Shown here one piece after another: positions 1 through 7,904 of a stretch of DNA of 64,000 nucleotides. Source of the stretch: Amycolatopsis alba DSM 44262 (lineage in GTDB: Bacteria > Actinomycetota > Actinomycetes > Mycobacteriales > Pseudonocardiaceae). A program made the translations under genes and the position numbers. Every line of letters starts with the position of its first letter. Positions within the stretch are counted from its first letter, which is position 1. Under the pieces are notes generated by a model. It made no database searches. It worked only from the letters and a program-made list of their open reading frames with translations, and was not told where the DNA came from. The stretch spans positions 1,079,021 to 1,143,020 of the forward strand of contig NZ_KB913032.1 in the NCBI RefSeq assembly GCF_000384215.1, given 5' to 3'.

Positions 1-510
1 CAAGTGGAATGAGGTAGCCGCAGTCCTGATCGAGGAAGCCGGTGGCGTTGGGACGCGACTGCCGTCCCAACGCGCGACCGACCGGCTGGACGCCTTGCTC
101 GACACCGTCGCGAAGTTCTTCTCTGACCGTGTCTTCGGGCCCGACCGCCGATCCACCCTCGAAGCCGATCTCGCGGGCGTCGACGACCGAGCAGCGCGGC
201 AGCTACAACGCATTGGCCGATGACGAGAAGCAGCTACGAGCGAAGCTCTCAGAACTGGATGAGGCCGACAAGGCAGAAACCCCGAGGAATGACGCTCGAC
301 GAACTGTCTCTGATCGACGCACTCCCCTGCCTCGCGATGAACCTCGCCAAGGCCCCCGAACAACTTCTGCGGGCACTGTTCGACGCCGTCCAGCTCGCCA
401 ACGTGATCCACGACGACGGCGAACATGCGACAATGACGATCAAACTCCCGGCAGACCAGCTGCCCGAGATCACTCAGGCAGCGGAGAGGATCACCGAGCC
501 CATGTTTCCC
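1..510 (+). pseudogene. Decayed large serine recombinase (C-terminal part)
   Basis: Three reading frames in succession encode pieces of one C-terminal region. Frame 2 (about 2-205) has a segment containing FFSDRVFGPDRR. Frame 3 (about 200-285) has a coiled-coil piece, ADDEKQLRAKLSELDEADKAE. Frame 1 (about 290-507) has LDELSLIDALPCL and LLRALFDAVQLAN. From memory this order matches the C-terminal coiled coil and tail of actinomycete large serine recombinases. At least two frameshifts separate the pieces, so no intact enzyme is made. The 5' part lies outside the window. Frame 1 stays open through the neighbouring tRNA, which is an artefact. The position at the 3' side of the tRNA gene suggests the remnant edge of an integrated element. 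The family call rests on memory of conserved segments, not on an alignment. Confidence 0.6.
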
Positions 511-560
511 CAAGACATCCCGGCGCAGCGCGCCGGTTCTGCTTGTGGGGTTGCTGTTGG

Positions 561-634
561 TGCCCCCGGTGAGATTCGAACTCACACTGGACGGGTTTTG
601 AATCCGTTGCCTCTGCCAGTTGGGCTACGGGGGC
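561..634 (-). tRNA. tRNA-Leu (anticodon CAA)
   Basis: The minus strand gives a 74-nt cloverleaf: acceptor GCCCCCG pairing with CGGGGGC, a D arm, an anticodon loop TTCAAAA with CAA at positions 34-36, and a T arm GTGAG-TTCGAAT-CTCAC, ending in discriminator A. CCA is not encoded. CAA reads the leucine codon TTG. The variable loop is only about five bases, so the molecule looks class I although leucine tRNAs are normally class II. I believe short tRNA-Leu(CAA) genes are known in Actinobacteria, but this is from memory. The top pair of the 3' anticodon stem is an A-C mismatch. The gene's 3' end faces the recombinase remnant. Confidence 0.85.
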
Positions 635-807
635 GGTGCCGGGTGAACTTTACGGGATCGCGGGAGCGCGCCTTCCGCCGGGCCCGTGAGTGTGACGACC
701 GTCTGACGTGGTGAACGCCATCTAGCCGACTGGATCGTTCCCGGTAGGCTTCAGGTTCGCGGACAGCCCGCGAGTCGAACTGCCCGACGACCTTCAGGAG
801 GACCCCG

Positions 808-1419
808 GTGACCGAGCAGGCTGCCGAGGCCAACGGTGCCGTCGCCGCACCCCAGCGGCGGGTGCTCGTGGCCGAAGATGAGGCCCTCATCCGTCTGGAC
901 CTCGTCGAGATGCTCCGCGAAGAGGGCTACGAGGTTGTCGGTGAGGCCGGGGATGGCGAGCAGGCCATCAACCTTGCCACCGAATTGAAGCCCGACCTGG
1001 TGATTCTCGACGTCAAGATGCCCAAGCTCGACGGGATCGAGGCTGCTTCCAAGATCACCGGTGACCGGATCGCGCCGGTCGTCATCTTGACCGCGTTCAG
1101 CCAGCGTGACCTCGTCGAGCGGGCCAGGGACGCGGGCACGATGGCGTACCTGGTCAAGCCGTTCGCGAAACGCGACCTGGTGCCCGCCATCGAGCTGGCC
1201 GTGAGCCGGTTCGCCGAGCTCCAGGCCCTCGAGTCCGAGGTCGCGGGCCTCACGGACCGGCTCGAGACGCGCAAGGTCATCGACCGCGCCAAGGGTCTGC
1301 TGATGAGCCGTCAGGGACTCACCGAGCCGGACGCTTTCCGCTGGATACAGCGCACCGCGATGGACCGCCGGACCACGATGAAGGCCGTGGCGGAGGCCGT
1401 CGTCGAGAGCATCGGCTGA
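808..1419 (+). CDS. pdtaR: ANTAR-domain response regulator, PdtaR-like
   Basis: A 203-residue cytoplasmic antiterminator response regulator. The receiver domain occupies residues 15-135: the acidic pair is in VLVAEDEALIRLD, the phosphoacceptor Asp is in LVILDVKMP, and the conserved Lys is in YLVKPF. The C-terminal ANTAR RNA-binding domain occupies about 145-200 (VIDRAKGLLMSRQG, then DAFRWIQRTAMDRR). In mycobacteria PdtaR is phosphorylated by PdtaS and binds RNA hairpins to prevent termination. No cognate kinase gene is present here. The GTG start at 808 has an AGGAGG site at 796-801. The gene ends just before a strong bidirectional terminator. Confidence 0.93.
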   Translation: MTEQAAEANGAVAAPQRRVLVAEDEALIRLDLVEMLREEGYEVVGEAGDGEQAINLATELKPDLVILDVKMPKLDGIEAASKITGDRIAPVVILTAFSQRDLVERARDAGTMAYLVKPFAKRDLVPAIELAVSRFAELQALESEVAGLTDRLETRKVIDRAKGLLMSRQGLTEPDAFRWIQRTAMDRRTTMKAVAEAVVESIG

Positions 1420-1432
1420 CGAAAAGTCCGGA

Positions 1433-1470
1433 AAGGCCACCTCCGTCGCCGGAGGTGGCCTTCCTTTTTC
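1433..1470. terminator. Bidirectional terminator between pdtaR and alkaline phosphatase
   Basis: A perfect 12-bp stem (AAGGCCACCTCC at 1433-1444 with GGAGGTGGCCTT at 1451-1462) encloses a 6-nt loop and is followed by CCTTTTTC on the + strand. It lies between the convergent stops of pdtaR and the phosphatase gene and can serve both. Confidence 0.9.
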
Positions 1471-2686
1471 ACAGGCCGCTTGCTGCCCGCATCACCCAGT
1501 AGACGTCGGTGTTCTCGACCGTTCCGCCCAACCGTGCGGAGCCGGGGCCTTCGGCGGTGACCGGGGTGTCGGCGCCGGTGTGGTCGTGGGTCGTCCAGTC
1601 CACAGTGAACTGGAGTTTCGAACCCGGTACATCGAACGGACCGTCCTGGTCAGGGTCGGTGTCGTCGGCGTCGTAGTTCTCGATGCTCAGTCCGCCGGTC
1701 TCGTGGTCGCCGCCGATGATCACCAGCGTGTCGGGGTGCGCGCGGACGAAGCGCAGGACCTCGGCGATCGTAGCGTCGAGCGCTCGGCCGGCGTCGATCA
1801 CGCCGTGCGCGTTGTTCTCGTGCGACATCCCGTCGGTCCCCTCTTCCTCCAGAAAGAGGAAGAATCCGCGCGGGTTCTTCGACAGCGTGTCCAGTGCCTT
1901 GCGCGCCATTTGCAGGAGCGGCACCCGCGGCGCGTACTTCCCGACGCCGTCGGGGCCGTAATCGACCATGTCCTCGTTCGCGAACAGGCCGAGGATCCGG
2001 TTCGCCCGCGTGGTCCGCAGTTCGTCACCGTCGCGCACGTAGGTGTAGCCCGTCCGCTGCGCGCGTTCGACCAGGTTGCCGTAGGGGCTGCGGCTCTCCT
2101 CCCCCGGCTTGTCCGGCCAGAGCCCTGGGTTCCCCTTCGGGTACCACCAGTCCTCGCCACCTCCGAGCAGGACGTCCGGGCGGCTGTTCTCGATGTACTG
2201 CTTCGCGATGTCGCTCTGCGAATCCCGGCTGGGCACGTGCGCCGCGAAGGCCGCGGGCGAGGCACCCGTCACTTGCGCGGTGGTGACCAGACCGGTCGAT
2301 TTCCCCGCCCGCTTCGCCCGCTCGAGGATCGTTTCCAGCGGACGCCCGTGGACGTCCACGCCGACGGCGCCGTTCCGTGTCTTGTGACCGGTCGCCAAGG
2401 CGGTGGCCGCCGCGGCCGAGTCGGTGACGATCTCGTCCTCGTCTTCGGACGACGTCCGCACGAGACCGGTGGCCGCGAGCCCGTCCATCGCCAGTTCGCC
2501 GCGTTTGCCCTTGAGCGCGAGCCGGAGCAGGTCGCGCTGGCCGAGACCGAGACCGTCGCCCTGGATGTAGATGATGTTGCGCGCCGTTCGCGCCCCGGAC
2601 CCCGCCGTCGTCGTCTCCGCGACGGCGGCCGAGCCACCGCAGAGGACCACCAGAACCGTCGCCGCCGCCAGACCGCGTCCGCGCAC
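1469..2686 (-). CDS. Secreted alkaline phosphatase (PhoA family)
   Basis: A 405-residue phosphomonoesterase. Residues 1-23 form a Sec signal peptide (hydrophobic core VLVVLCGGSAAVA). Metal and nucleophile motifs are visible: Asp44 in QGDGLGLG, then DSAAAATALATGHKT with Ser90 as predicted nucleophile. Further metal ligands appear in IGGDHETGGL and in the C-terminal THDHTGAD segment. The family hydrolyses phosphate monoesters outside the membrane with two zinc ions and one magnesium. The GTG start at 2686 has an AGGAGG site 4 nt upstream. A 19-bp palindrome lies just upstream of the start (2701-2719), a likely control site. It is transcribed alone. Confidence 0.92.
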   Translation of the reverse strand: MRGRGLAAATVLVVLCGGSAAVAETTTAGSGARTARNIIYIQGDGLGLGQRDLLRLALKGKRGELAMDGLAATGLVRTSSEDEDEIVTDSAAAATALATGHKTRNGAVGVDVHGRPLETILERAKRAGKSTGLVTTAQVTGASPAAFAAHVPSRDSQSDIAKQYIENSRPDVLLGGGEDWWYPKGNPGLWPDKPGEESRSPYGNLVERAQRTGYTYVRDGDELRTTRANRILGLFANEDMVDYGPDGVGKYAPRVPLLQMARKALDTLSKNPRGFFLFLEEEGTDGMSHENNAHGVIDAGRALDATIAEVLRFVRAHPDTLVIIGGDHETGGLSIENYDADDTDPDQDGPFDVPGSKLQFTVDWTTHDHTGADTPVTAEGPGSARLGGTVENTDVYWVMRAASGL

Positions 2687-2700
2687 ATCGCCTCCTATTA

Positions 2701-2719
2701 GTTAGGAACCTTTCCTAAC
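2701..2719. promoter_or_regulatory. Palindromic operator candidate upstream of alkaline phosphatase
   Basis: GTTAGGAACCTTTCCTAAC has 8-bp arms around a 3-nt centre, 14 bp upstream of the phosphatase start. Similar TTAGGAAA-TTTCCTAA palindromes are, from memory, operators for ROK-family repressors such as CsnR in streptomycetes. Which regulator binds here is inference. A ROK regulator is encoded at 55866-57056, far away. Confidence 0.5.
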
Positions 2720-2830
2720 AGAGAACTCACGCGAAAACCAGAACAGGTCCGGAAGGGATACCCGCGGACGGTGAGATCCAGACCACACGATCGGGTCGTG
2801 ACGATCTTCGTCCGGCTGGGTCTATGGAGT

Positions 2831-2851
2831 GTGGAAGCGAAGAGCTTCCAC
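2831..2851 (+). other. Leader hairpin of the Asp23 operon
   Basis: GTGGAAGC (2831-2838) and GCTTCCAC (2844-2851) form a perfect 8-bp stem with a GAAGA loop. It sits 34 nt before the first start codon of the operon and has no T-run, so it is more likely an RNA stability or control element than a terminator. Confidence 0.45.
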
Positions 2852-2885
2852 CACAGGCAACGGAATACGAACCGAGGAGATCGCG

Positions 2886-3350
2886 ATGACGAACACCGCC
2901 ACCACCGCCAAGCCGAACTCGAACTCCGCCGCCCCCGCCGAGAACGGCGCGCTCGTCTCCACCCAGGGCGTCACCACGATCGCCGACACCGTCGTGCAGA
3001 AGGTCGCGGGCCTCGCGACCCGTGAGATCGCCGGCGTCCACGCGCTCGGTGGCGGCGCCGTGCGGGCCTTCAACGCGCTGCGCGAGCGCATCCCCGGCGC
3101 GACTGCCTCCGCCGGGCAGGGCGTCTCCGTCGAGGTCGGCGAGCGCCAGGCCGCGGTCGACCTGCAGATCGTCGTCGAATACGGCGTCGCGATCGCCGAC
3201 CTCGCCAAATCGGTGCGCCGCAACGTGATCGGCGCGGTCGAGCAGATGACCGGACTCGAGGTCGTCGAGGTCAACATCAACGTGTCCGACGTGCACATCC
3301 CTGGCGACGACGACACCGACGAGCACACCGAATCCGGCCGCGTCCAGTGA
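2886..3350 (+). CDS. Asp23/Gls24 family envelope stress protein
   Basis: A 154-residue protein of the Asp23 (alkaline shock protein 23) family. The N-terminal 25 residues are low-complexity (Thr, Ala, Asn, Pro). The Asp23 core follows, from TTIADTVVQKVAGLATREIAGV to VVEVNINVSDVHI, and an acidic tail contains DDDTDEHTE. In firmicutes Asp23 is tethered to the membrane by AmaP and responds to envelope stress. An AmaP-like gene lies four genes downstream here. Translation could begin further upstream in frame, but ATG 2886 has a GAGGAGA site at good spacing. It is the first gene of a five-gene, closely packed operon. Confidence 0.88.
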   Translation: MTNTATTAKPNSNSAAPAENGALVSTQGVTTIADTVVQKVAGLATREIAGVHALGGGAVRAFNALRERIPGATASAGQGVSVEVGERQAAVDLQIVVEYGVAIADLAKSVRRNVIGAVEQMTGLEVVEVNINVSDVHIPGDDDTDEHTESGRVQ

Positions 3351-3391
3351 CCACCGGCGCCGGTCCGCGCCCGACAGCAAGGAGAACGTTC

Positions 3392-3568
3392 ATGAACGCC
3401 ACCCATCTCGGCCTGTTGACCGGTCTCGTGCTCGGCGTGGCCGGCGCGTTCGGCGGCTTCGGCGCCTTCCTCGTCGTACTCGTCCTCGCCGTCCTCGGCC
3501 TGCTGGTCGGCCGGTTCCTCGACGGCAAGCTCGACCTTTCGGCCCTGGCCGGCCGCGACAGGGGCTGA
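3392..3568 (+). CDS. Small membrane protein, DUF2273-like
   Basis: A 58-residue protein that is nearly all hydrophobic: two short membrane segments (about 7-20 and 22-42) joined by GGFG, then a charged end (DGKLDLSALAGRDRG). DUF2273 proteins of this size are typical members of Asp23/AmaP operons. ATG 3392 has an AAGGAGA site 7 nt upstream. The gene lies 41 nt after the first asp23 gene and 5 nt before the second. The role is unknown; it presumably belongs to the same membrane complex. Confidence 0.75.
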   Translation: MNATHLGLLTGLVLGVAGAFGGFGAFLVVLVLAVLGLLVGRFLDGKLDLSALAGRDRG

Positions 3569-3573
3569 CCGCC

Positions 3574-3960
3574 ATGACGACGATGACGGCCGCCGCTCCG
3601 GAAACGGACGGGCGCGGCGGGCTGACCGTGGCCGGCGGTGCCGTCGAGCGGATCGCCGCGCAGGCGATCACCGAACTCGACGGCATCGGCGGCGCGGCCT
3701 CCCGTGTGCTCGGGATCGCGGTCGGCGGCGAAGACCTCGGCCAGGGCGCCAAGGTGAGCGCGAACGTCACCGGCTCGACGGCCACTTTGGACGTCCGGCT
3801 CTCGGTGACGTACCCGCTTTCGGTCCGCGCCACCACCGAAACCGCGCGAGAGCACCTGATCCGCCGTGTCGGCGCACTCTCGGGCCTGACCGTCACGCGG
3901 GTCGACATCACCGTCACGGCCCTGCACTCCGCCGCGATCGAAACGAGGAGGGTCCAGTGA
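3574..3960 (+). CDS. Second Asp23/Gls24 family protein
   Basis: A 128-residue Asp23-domain protein. The core runs from LTVAGGAVERIAAQAITELDGIGG to VTRVDITVTALH, with no acidic tail, so it differs from the first Asp23 protein of this operon. Paired Asp23 paralogues are common in actinobacterial versions of this cluster. The start lies 5 nt after the DUF2273 stop. The stop overlaps the next start as GTGA, pointing to translational coupling. Confidence 0.85.
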   Translation: MTTMTAAAPETDGRGGLTVAGGAVERIAAQAITELDGIGGAASRVLGIAVGGEDLGQGAKVSANVTGSTATLDVRLSVTYPLSVRATTETAREHLIRRVGALSGLTVTRVDITVTALHSAAIETRRVQ

Positions 3961-4484
3961 AACGACGTCCTCGCCGCAGCTTCCCGGCCGTGCTCGTCGC
4001 GCTCGTGGTGCTCGCGGGCTGTGTCCTGGCCGCCGCCGTCGCGGTCCAGACGATCATCGGCGAGAAACCCTGGATCAGCTACGACGCCGTCGCGTCCGCG
4101 CTGCACGCCACCCGATGGAGTGATCCGCTCCCGGCGATCGCCGGTGGCGGGGTCGCACTGATCGGCCTGCTGCTCCTCGTGAGCGCTGTCGTCCCAGGGA
4201 GGCCGACAGTGCTGCCGCTCGAAGGCGGCACGGATTCCGGCGCCTCCCGGCGCAGCTATCGATCGACCCTGCGCACCGCGGCCTCCACTGTGGACGGTGT
4301 CTCGGCGGCGAAGCTGAAGGTCAAGCGGCGCGGGATCGTCTCGGTGGTGACCACCGGGCGGACGAACACCGCGGGACTCGCCGACACCGTCCGCGCGGCC
4401 ATCGAGCACCGCCTCTCCCAGATCGGTCCTGCCGCCGTCCCCGCCGTGCGGGTCCGGGTCAAGGCCACGAGGAGCGCGTCATGA
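3957..4484 (+). CDS. DUF6286-type membrane protein of the Asp23/AmaP operon
   Basis: A 175-residue protein with two predicted membrane helices: about 10-32 (FPAVLVALVVLAGCVLAAAV) and about 58-78 (AIAGGGVALIGLLLLVSAV). A soluble C-terminal domain of about 90 residues follows, with alpha/beta character (SAAKLKVKRRGIVSVVTT). It overlaps its neighbours by 4 nt on both sides (GTGA upstream, ATGA downstream). Position and topology match the DUF6286 protein of actinobacterial Asp23 clusters; the name is from memory. Function is unknown, probably a membrane scaffold for the Asp23 proteins. Confidence 0.7.
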   Translation: MKRRPRRSFPAVLVALVVLAGCVLAAAVAVQTIIGEKPWISYDAVASALHATRWSDPLPAIAGGGVALIGLLLLVSAVVPGRPTVLPLEGGTDSGASRRSYRSTLRTAASTVDGVSAAKLKVKRRGIVSVVTTGRTNTAGLADTVRAAIEHRLSQIGPAAVPAVRVRVKATRSAS

Positions 4485-5047
4485 CCGACCTCAACCGTCC
4501 CGCCCGGCTGAACCGCACCCTCCTGATCCTGACGGGGCTCGTGCTGCTCGCCGGTGGCGTGTTCGCCGTGGGCACCCATTTCGGCAAGATCCCCCTGCTC
4601 GCTCCCGGCACCACGCTCGTACCCGGCACAGCCATGCCGCCCGGCTGGGTCTGGTACGCCGTCGCCGGCGGCGCGGTCGTCGTGGGCCTGCTGACGCTGC
4701 GCTGGCTCATCGCGCAGCCGGTCCGCAAACCCCGGTCCCGCACCTGGCACTTCGACCAGGACACCGGCCGGACCGCGCTGGCCGCGAGCACCGCGGTGGA
4801 ACCGTTCGTGGCGGAGATCGCGACCTATCCCGGCGTCCACGCCGCGCACGCCACGCTGGGCGGCACCCAGGAAGCGCCGGTACTGGCCGTGGTGCTGAGC
4901 GCCGAGCAGGACGGCGAGATCGCCGCCATCCGCGAGCGGGTCACCGAGGAGGGCCTGCCGCGGCTGCGTCAGGCGCTGGACCTCGGCGAGCTCCCGATGA
5001 CCATCGAGTTCCGCTTCTCCGCCAAGGCCGGACCCCGCATCAGTTAG
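4481..5047 (+). CDS. amaP: Alkaline shock response membrane anchor protein AmaP
   Basis: A 188-residue protein. Two membrane helices (about 12-33 and 57-77) are separated by a short Gly/Pro-rich loop, and a cytoplasmic domain of about 110 residues follows (from TWHFDQDTGRTALAAS to TIEFRFSAKAG). AmaP tethers Asp23 to the membrane in Gram-positive bacteria. The upstream DUF6286-type protein has the same two-helix plus soluble-domain plan. The start overlaps the previous stop as ATGA. It is the last member of the tightly coupled group. Confidence 0.78.
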   Translation: MTDLNRPARLNRTLLILTGLVLLAGGVFAVGTHFGKIPLLAPGTTLVPGTAMPPGWVWYAVAGGAVVVGLLTLRWLIAQPVRKPRSRTWHFDQDTGRTALAASTAVEPFVAEIATYPGVHAAHATLGGTQEAPVLAVVLSAEQDGEIAAIRERVTEEGLPRLRQALDLGELPMTIEFRFSAKAGPRIS

Positions 5048-5116
5048 CACCCGTCCGCGCGCTCACCGGCTCCGAACGAATCGTGAGAGGTGTATCGGTG
5101 AGGGGAGCTGGGCACG

Positions 5117-5560
5117 GTGAGTGGTGGCCAAGCGGAGCTGGAAGCAGAACTCGACCGACTGTGCCGCCGGGTCGCCGGCGCCGCGGAAGTCACCCTCGAC
5201 CTGCGAAACCTTCCCGAACTACGTGATATCCGCTCCGTCATCGCCGATCAGCTCGGCTTCGGCCGCGGCGAGGACGAACCGCTCGGCGCCCTGCTGCTGG
5301 TCGTCGACGAGCTGGTGAGCAACGCGTACCGGCACACGGACGGGCCCGTGGAACTGCGCGTCAACCGGCAGGTCCGCAGCTTCCTGGTCGAAGTCGCCGA
5401 CGACGACCCCGATCTGGAAGCCTTGCGTTCCACCCTCGAAACCGCGCGCTACGGACTCCGTCTGGTGGGCCAGCTTTCCCTCGATTGGGGTTTCCGCGGC
5501 GAGCAGGCCGGGAAAACGGTGTGGGCACTGGTTCCCGCCCAGCAGTATTACCAACGTTGA
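5117..5560 (+). CDS. RsbW/SpoIIAB-like ATP-binding protein
   Basis: A 147-residue HATPase_c_2 protein. The N-box is LLLVVDELVSNAYRHTDG (about residues 55-73). The G1-like VEVADDDPDLEAL and G2-like ARYGLRLVGQLSLDWGF segments follow. This family includes anti-sigma serine kinases and phospho-relay switches that act in the cytoplasm. No sigma factor or STAS antagonist lies next to it. The GTG start at 5117 is 69 nt after amaP, so co-expression with the envelope operon is plausible. It ends 11 nt before the SDR gene. Partner unknown. Confidence 0.82.
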   Translation: MSGGQAELEAELDRLCRRVAGAAEVTLDLRNLPELRDIRSVIADQLGFGRGEDEPLGALLLVVDELVSNAYRHTDGPVELRVNRQVRSFLVEVADDDPDLEALRSTLETARYGLRLVGQLSLDWGFRGEQAGKTVWALVPAQQYYQR

Positions 5561-5571
5561 GGAGCACACGC

Positions 5572-6507
5572 ATGTCCACCGTGACCCGAGCCGCCGACAC
5601 CGTGCTCGACCGCACCCTGCTCGGTTACAGCAGCATCGGGCACTTCCTGCGACGGCGGTGGTGGCCCGAGGACCCCGCGCCGGACGCGCTCACGGGCAAG
5701 GTCGCCGTGGTGACCGGCGCGAAGGCGGGCCTGGGCAAGGCGACCGCCATCGGGCTGGCGAAACTGGGGGCGACCGTCCGGATCGCGGTCCGCGGCGACG
5801 GGGACGCCGCCCGCGCCGAGATCGAACGTGCCGTGCCCGGCGCGCGGATCGTCGTCGACCAGTGCGACGTCAGCCTGATTTCCTCCGTGCGCGACTACGC
5901 GAAAGACCTCGACGGCGAGGTCGACGTCCTCGTGCACAACGCCGGTGTCATGCCGGCCGAGCGCACGGAAACCGCCGAGGGCAACGAGGTCATGCTGGCC
6001 ACGCACGTACTCGGCCCGCATCTTCTCACCGCGTCGCTCCGGCCGAAGTTCGCCGACGGCGCGCGGGTGATCTGGGTCAGTTCCGGCGGGATGTACGGCC
6101 AGCCTCTCCGCACCGACGACCTCCAATACCTCCAGGGCGACTACAAGCCCGCCGCCGGCTACGCGCGCACCAAACGCATGCAGGTGGTGCTCGCCGAACT
6201 CTGGGCGGACGAACTGGACGGCTCCGGGATCACCGTGCACAGCGCCCATCCCGGCTGGGCCGACACCCCTGGGGTCGCGACCTCCCTTCCGACGTTCCAG
6301 AAGCTGACACGGCCGATCCTTCGCGATCCCGAGCAGGGCGCCGACACCTTCGTCTGGCTCGCCGCGGCCGAGGAACCGGCCCGGTACAACGGGACGTTCT
6401 GGCACGACCGGGTCCAGCGACCGACGCATTACCTCTGCAAGACACGGGAAACCGTCGCGCAGCGCCGGGAACTCTGGCAGGCCTGCGGGCGGCTGACCGG
6501 TCTCTAG
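5572..6507 (+). CDS. Short-chain dehydrogenase/reductase
   Basis: A 311-residue classical SDR with an extra ~40-residue N-terminal segment containing hydrophobic and Trp/Arg-rich sequence (GHFLRRRWWPED). The cofactor motif is VVTGAKAGLGKA. The NAG motif is in VLVHNAGVMP. The catalytic Ser is in VSSGGMYG, with Tyr and Lys in GYARTKRMQ. It reduces or oxidises an unknown hydroxy or keto substrate with NAD(P)(H). The ATG at 5572 is preceded by TTGAGGAG. It follows the RsbW-like gene by 11 nt. Its end overlaps the convergent rskA gene by 4 nt. Confidence 0.87.
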   Translation: MSTVTRAADTVLDRTLLGYSSIGHFLRRRWWPEDPAPDALTGKVAVVTGAKAGLGKATAIGLAKLGATVRIAVRGDGDAARAEIERAVPGARIVVDQCDVSLISSVRDYAKDLDGEVDVLVHNAGVMPAERTETAEGNEVMLATHVLGPHLLTASLRPKFADGARVIWVSSGGMYGQPLRTDDLQYLQGDYKPAAGYARTKRMQVVLAELWADELDGSGITVHSAHPGWADTPGVATSLPTFQKLTRPILRDPEQGADTFVWLAAAEEPARYNGTFWHDRVQRPTHYLCKTRETVAQRRELWQACGRLTGL

Positions 6508-7220
6508 GCGAGGTCGACCATGACGACCGCCGGAACGGTGGGAGCCGGTGAACCTCCGGCGGGTTCGGCGGTGATGCCGACCCGGTCGATCCCGCCCGGC
6601 AGGTCCGCGAGGACCGGCCGAGTCCGATGTGGACCGTCGTCGGCCATCAGCCCGGCGGAATGGACGCCGCTCCTTCCGATGAGCCAGACCTGATACGCCT
6701 TGCCGGGCGCCAGCGGCGGAAGAGCACCCGCCATCACGACGATCTTGCCCTGACTCCGCGAGGTCACGACCGTGGTCGTCACGGGGCCCTTGACCGTCGA
6801 AGCGTCGGGCGCGGTGAGCACCGCGTTCACCGAGGCGAGCTGCTGCTGCGCGGGGTCGGTCCCCGGCTCGGTCGTCGTGGTGACCAGGCCGAACACCAGC
6901 GCTCCGACGGCGGCCGCCGCGGCACCCCACAGGGCGACCCGCACCGGCGGCTTCTTCGCGGGCTGCGCTCGCCGCACGGCAGCGACCAGCGGGGGCCACT
7001 GCCGGGTCTGTGCCACCTGAGTGAGTGTCGCTTCCCGCAGTCTCTGCGGTGGCACGGTGGTGAGCGCCGTCCCCAGCCGCGCCGCGGTCTCCCGCAGCTC
7101 CCGGACTTCCTGTGCGCACGCGGGACAGCCGCGCAGATGCCGTTTGAACGCCGCAGCCTCCTCTTCCGGGACGGCGTCGACGGCGTAAGCCCCGGTCAGT
7201 GTGTGCAGTTCCGCGGTCAT
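6504..7220 (-). CDS. rskA: Anti-sigma-K factor RskA
   Basis: A 238-residue membrane anti-sigma factor. Residues 1-50 hold a zinc-finger-like anti-sigma domain with FKRHLRGCPACAQEV (His-x3-Cys-x2-Cys). One membrane helix follows (about 93-112, VALWGAAAAAVGALVFGLV). The extracytoplasmic C-terminal RskA domain includes AYQVWLIGRSG. It binds SigK and releases it after regulated proteolysis. The ATG at 7220 overlaps the sigK stop (ATGA), so the two are co-translated. Confidence 0.92.
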   Translation of the reverse strand: MTAELHTLTGAYAVDAVPEEEAAAFKRHLRGCPACAQEVRELRETAARLGTALTTVPPQRLREATLTQVAQTRQWPPLVAAVRRAQPAKKPPVRVALWGAAAAAVGALVFGLVTTTTEPGTDPAQQQLASVNAVLTAPDASTVKGPVTTTVVTSRSQGKIVVMAGALPPLAPGKAYQVWLIGRSGVHSAGLMADDGPHRTRPVLADLPGGIDRVGITAEPAGGSPAPTVPAVVMVDLA

Positions 7221-7810
7221 TGCCCCACCCCCAAGCAGTCACGCAGCCGGATCAGGCCGTCGCGGATGCGGGTCTTCACCGTTCCGGGCGCGGTCTTGAG
7301 CACTTCCGCGACTTCCGGGTAGGTGTACCCGTTGTAATAGGCCAGCACCACCGATTCCCGTTGCAGGTCGGTGAGCGCGGACAGGCACTGGCGCACCCGT
7401 TGCTGCTCCAGGTTGGTGATCGTCGACTCGGCGACCTCGTCGAACGGCCGCCGGAAATCGAGCCTGCCCGCGCGGTCGTCCCGGTCGAGTGCGGCCTGAT
7501 GCGAACGCACCCGGTCCACGGCCCGCCGGTGCGCGATGGTGAGCACCCAGGCCAGCGTGCTCCCCTTGCCCGGTTTGAAGCGGGCCGCCGTCCGCCACAC
7601 CTCCACCAGGACCTCTTGGGTCACTTCCTCGGCGAAGGTGCCGTTGCGGACGACCCTGTTGACCACTCCCCACACCGGGCCCGCCACGACGTCGTACAGA
7701 TCGGCGAACGCCTGTTCGTCACCGGCCGCGACCCGTTGCATCAGGCTCGCCTCGACCGGCTCCGTTCCGGTGCCGCTTTCGCGCGGACTCGTCCGCACAC
7801 CCTCGACCAT
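7217..7810 (-). CDS. sigK: ECF RNA polymerase sigma factor SigK
   Basis: A 197-residue ECF sigma factor. Region 2 runs from about 25 to 95 (FADLYDVVAGPVWGVVNRVV, then EEVTQEVLVEVWRTAARF). Region 4 runs from about 135 to 190 (LTDLQRESVVLAYYNGYTYPEVAEVL, then GTVKTRIRDGL). The order sigK-rskA with a 4-nt overlap is the canonical actinobacterial arrangement. I chose ATG 7810 because GGAGG lies 7 nt upstream; a TTG one codon earlier is less likely. SigK regulons in mycobacteria include secreted antigens; the regulon here is unknown. Confidence 0.92.
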   Translation of the reverse strand: MVEGVRTSPRESGTGTEPVEASLMQRVAAGDEQAFADLYDVVAGPVWGVVNRVVRNGTFAEEVTQEVLVEVWRTAARFKPGKGSTLAWVLTIAHRRAVDRVRSHQAALDRDDRAGRLDFRRPFDEVAESTITNLEQQRVRQCLSALTDLQRESVVLAYYNGYTYPEVAEVLKTAPGTVKTRIRDGLIRLRDCLGVGQ

Positions 7811-7904
7811 CAAGCTGCCTCCACCTCACCCGACGCCCGGCTACGCGGTTTCCACGGCGTCTGGGAGGTATTCGGTGCCAAGGGCGGCCCGGACTGGTCC
7901 GTTC

